From Lentisphaeria bacterium UBA1732 (GTDB lineage Bacteria > Verrucomicrobiota > Lentisphaeria > Victivallales > UBA1829), in NCBI GenBank assembly GCA_002315855.1, contig DCIG01000080.1:1-8463 (forward strand): a stretch of 8,463 bases of DNA, in the 5' to 3' direction. The notes under the pieces were generated by a model. That model was not told the origin of the DNA. It was given only the letters and a program-made list of their open reading frames with translations, and did no database searches. The translations under genes and the position numbers were made by a program. Below, piece by piece: positions 7,050-8,463 of this stretch. How positions within the stretch are numbered: the first letter of the stretch is position 1; each line of letters opens with the position of its first letter.

Positions 7050-7160
7050 ACTATTTTATAGATAAGTTTTCGGAATTAGCAATGTAGGAAGATGATTGCT
7101 TGTAAAAATTCCGAATGACATCATCAATTTTTCGCATGAAATTCTACTATTTTTGATAGA
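7050..7160. repeat. Near-identical short repeats flanking the hairpin
   Basis: ACTATTTTATAGA (7050-7062) and ACTATTTTTGATAGA (7146-7160) are direct repeats differing by a 2-base insertion. Each is itself a small dyad (CTAT...ATAG). They bracket the strong hairpin at 7069-7115 at about equal distance. They could be paired regulator-binding sites upstream of the SIR2 unit, or the trace of a small duplication or insertion. Confidence 0.35.
7069..7115. promoter_or_regulatory. Strong bulged stem-loop at the island boundary
   Basis: TTCGGAATT (7069-7077) pairs perfectly with AATTCCGAA (7107-7115). Inside it AGCAAT (7078-7083) pairs perfectly with ATTGCT (7095-7100), with an 11-base loop (GTAGGAAGATG) and one 6-base bulge (TGTAAA) on the right arm. 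In total 15 base pairs without mismatch. No T-run directly follows, so it is not a plain terminator on either strand. It lies about 60 bases upstream of the candidate SIR2-unit promoter. It could be a small RNA, an operator, or a structured recombination or insertion site. Confidence 0.5.
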
Positions 7161-7176
7161 GGATGGAGGAATGTAA

Positions 7177-7185
7177 TGCGATAAT
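7177..7185 (+). promoter_or_regulatory. Extended -10 promoter of the SIR2 unit
   Basis: TGCGATAAT (7177-7185) matches an extended -10 element (TGN followed by a -10 with one mismatch to TATAAT). A TTGATA box at 7153-7158 is 21 bases upstream, too far for a normal -35, which fits the reliance on the extended element. Transcription would start near 7192, giving a leader of about 20 bases with AGGAG (7201-7205) before the ATG at 7213. Confidence 0.45.
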
Positions 7186-7212
7186 ACACATTAACGTCAA
7201 AGGAGTGTATCC

Positions 7213-7644
7213 ATGTCTGAGTTTCAAATCTGTGGAATCGTGAATGAAATAACCTATCATTCAGCAGGTAAGATTGAACTTTCTTTTGTGCCAGAGCAAA
7301 ATTATAGTCTGAAGGATTCTACGCTAGAAAACAATCTTGCCATATTTTTGAGTAAAGATAAAAAAATTGCAAATTTATTGCCGTACAAAAAAAATTTGAT
7401 ATGTATCATCACCGCGATAAAAGAAATATTTCAATCAGGAACATTTCAATTTGGAAGAGTAGAATTTGTCATAAATGATCAAATTGATGCGGATCTAGGT
7501 AAAGAAAATAATCCAAGTGTTACGGATCCAAAAAATAAAAATGATCAAAGTGATAAGAATATAGTGTTTAAGTCAGATGATGACAATATTAATAGCCAGA
7601 ATATTTATAAATATATATTAGTACAATTGAAAGTATCAAAATGA
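7213..7644 (+). CDS. Hypothetical 143-residue protein co-encoded with SIR2 protein
   Basis: I do not recognise this family. The product is soluble, without signal peptide or membrane segment. Residues 1-88 alternate hydrophobic and polar residues in a way that suggests a small beta-rich fold (FQICGIVNEITY, GKIELSFVPEQ, NLICIITAI, FQFGRVEFVIND), perhaps a barrel. Residues about 90-130 are a low-complexity Asn/Asp/Lys linker, and the tail (IYKYILVQLKVSK) looks like one more strand. The start is set by AGGAG seven bases upstream. Codon use and base composition are clearly more AT-rich than in the genes to the left. Its TGA overlaps the next gene's ATG by four bases, so the two are translationally coupled and probably act together, for example as a sensor, adaptor or inhibitor of the SIR2 effector. 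That role is inferred only from the arrangement. Confidence 0.72.
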   Translation: MSEFQICGIVNEITYHSAGKIELSFVPEQNYSLKDSTLENNLAIFLSKDKKIANLLPYKKNLICIITAIKEIFQSGTFQFGRVEFVINDQIDADLGKENNPSVTDPKNKNDQSDKNIVFKSDDDNINSQNIYKYILVQLKVSK

Positions 7645-8463
7645 TTTTCTCTGATCATCAAATTATTTGGCCGGAAACACTAATATTTCTTGGCGCAGGT
7701 ACAACAGCATCACTGAAAATGCCAACATCCTGGCATATGGGCAGTATCCTTTTTTCTTTGTGCGAACAAGAGGAACAAATCGTCCCTGATGATTTGAATT
7801 TTGACTGTTTTTCCGGATTTCAGCAAGATATTTGTGATTTACTGAATATTCTTTCATACAAACGTATGGCTGAATACAGTATTAGTATCAAGCAGGAGAA
7901 TATCGCAAAACGCTGTTTTCCAGAGGCAAATGAAGAAGAGCGGAAGCACCGTATTCTTTCCTTGCGTCAGCACTATGACTGGCCATGTTTGCAGAGCATT
8001 GGAAAAATTATCAAAAATTCTGAAAAAGAAGTACAGGATGACTTTATTCAGAGTGTTTTTACAACAATTGATACGTGTTTACGAGAAAATCGAGGTTGTA
8101 CTGTTGATGGATATTCATTTTCTACGGAAAGACTTCGTGCCGCTCGGGAATTGTATATTCTTTTAATAAATACAATGTTTGCCTGTGCATGGCAACAAAT
8201 TTGTACTTGCAAACAAGATTCGTTAATTCCGTATATGAATTTTGCGGAAACACTTGGACGAATGATGCAGAAAGATGCGGAAAATAATGAGGATATCCCT
8301 TTTGCTTCCCGTTCTTTTTATCTTTTTAATTATTCCATTTTAACAACAAATTTTGATCCTATTATTCTTTGGATGGTGTGGCAGGCTCATAAAAAGCTTA
8401 ATCGGGAACAATCCTGTTATCTTGGTTCTCCTGCCCGCCCTCTGCAACTTTTTATTGATTTTC
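7641..8463 (+). CDS. SIR2-like NAD-binding protein, probable antiphage effector (3' truncated)
   Basis: The frame opens at the ATG overlapping the previous stop (ATGA) and stays open for 274 codons to the window edge. The N-terminus, LIFLGAGTTASLKMPTSW (residues 14-31), is the Rossmann GAG-x-S-x-PT-W motif of SIR2-like proteins of the defence type. YSILTTNFDPII (231-242) is the second hallmark; its Asn237 corresponds to the catalytic Asn of the sirtuin QNID motif and of ThsA/DSR2-type NADases. The expected catalytic His comes later and is outside. The 215 residues between the two motifs are longer than usual and largely helical. Such proteins usually deplete NAD+ when infection is sensed, causing abortive infection. 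The missing C-terminus would normally carry the sensor part. Codon use is AT-rich like its partner, suggesting horizontal gain. A role in DNA or RNA metabolism cannot be ruled out. Confidence 0.78.
   Translation, partial: MIFSDHQIIWPETLIFLGAGTTASLKMPTSWHMGSILFSLCEQEEQIVPDDLNFDCFSGFQQDICDLLNILSYKRMAEYSISIKQENIAKRCFPEANEEERKHRILSLRQHYDWPCLQSIGKIIKNSEKEVQDDFIQSVFTTIDTCLRENRGCTVDGYSFSTERLRAARELYILLINTMFACAWQQICTCKQDSLIPYMNFAETLGRMMQKDAENNEDIPFASRSFYLFNYSILTTNFDPIILWMVWQAHKKLNREQSCYLGSPARPLQLFIDF

Noticed and set aside
7069..7115. Reading the bulged hairpin as an integron attC site
   Set aside because: No RYYYAAC/GTTRRRY core sites at the ends, and no integrase or cassette array is visible.
1044..7210. 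Shared GTGTAT/ATACAC half-sites at 1044-1066 and 7184-7210 as a common regulon
   Set aside because: Six-base matches with different arm order and spacing; expected by chance in AT-rich spacers.
7663..7857. 64-codon leftward frame inside the SIR2 gene
   Set aside because: Antisense of the SIR2 N-terminus, with no start signals or recognisable features.
7930..8166. 78-codon rightward frame inside the SIR2 gene
   Set aside because: No ribosome binding site and no known motif; the overlapping frame carries both SIR2 signatures and stays open for 274 codons.
1..8463. CRISPR array, tRNA, rRNA or insertion sequence
   Set aside because: No regularly spaced repeats, no cloverleaf or rRNA sequence recognised, and no transposase-like translation on either strand.

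Overview
The window looks like a chromosomal segment of a Gram-negative member of the PVC group, most likely a gut-type Lentisphaerota (Victivallales-like) bacterium. This rests on the style of the proteins: a Pmp/AIDA-like beta-helix surface protein without a classical signal peptide, an EIIA-CBS protein paired with an ion-transporter-superfamily permease, and a large exported protein of unknown family. No rRNA or other taxonomic marker is present, so this is an inference. Most of the window has balanced GC with strong Shine-Dalgarno sequences; the last ~1.5 kb is visibly AT-rich.

Layout. (1) 1-789, minus strand: N-terminal 263 residues of a repeat-rich beta-helix surface protein, running off the left edge. 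(2) 790-1213: divergent intergenic region with candidate promoters for both sides and a 7-bp perfect dyad overlapping the rightward -10. (3) 1214-3871: two-gene operon, a PTS EIIA (fructose/nitrogen-type) domain fused to two CBS domains, followed by an SLC13/NhaD/ArsB-type permease with a C-terminal soluble extension. (4) 3872-4011: spacer with a long two-part hairpin. (5) 4018-6962: three tightly packed genes: an exported protein with an acidic tract and a possible secretin-like C-domain pattern, a membrane CTP-dependent lipid (dolichol/diacylglycerol-type) kinase, and a PHP-family metal-dependent phosphoesterase. (6) 6963-7212: AT-rich spacer with a weak terminator, a strong bulged hairpin flanked by near-identical 13-15 bp repeats, and an extended -10 promoter. 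(7) 7213-8463: a two-gene unit joined by an ATGA stop/start overlap, encoding a 143-residue protein of unknown family and a SIR2-like protein cut by the right edge.

How they work together. The EIIA-CBS protein probably gates the permease through phosphorylation and adenine-nucleotide binding. The three-gene cluster points to the cell envelope (lipid phosphorylation, a secreted or periplasmic protein), but its pathway is not clear. The SIR2 pair, with its own promoter, lower GC and sharp boundary, has the look of an acquired antiphage or abortive-infection cassette. It is the most likely candidate here for an undescribed system: an NAD-consuming effector with a small co-translated partner.
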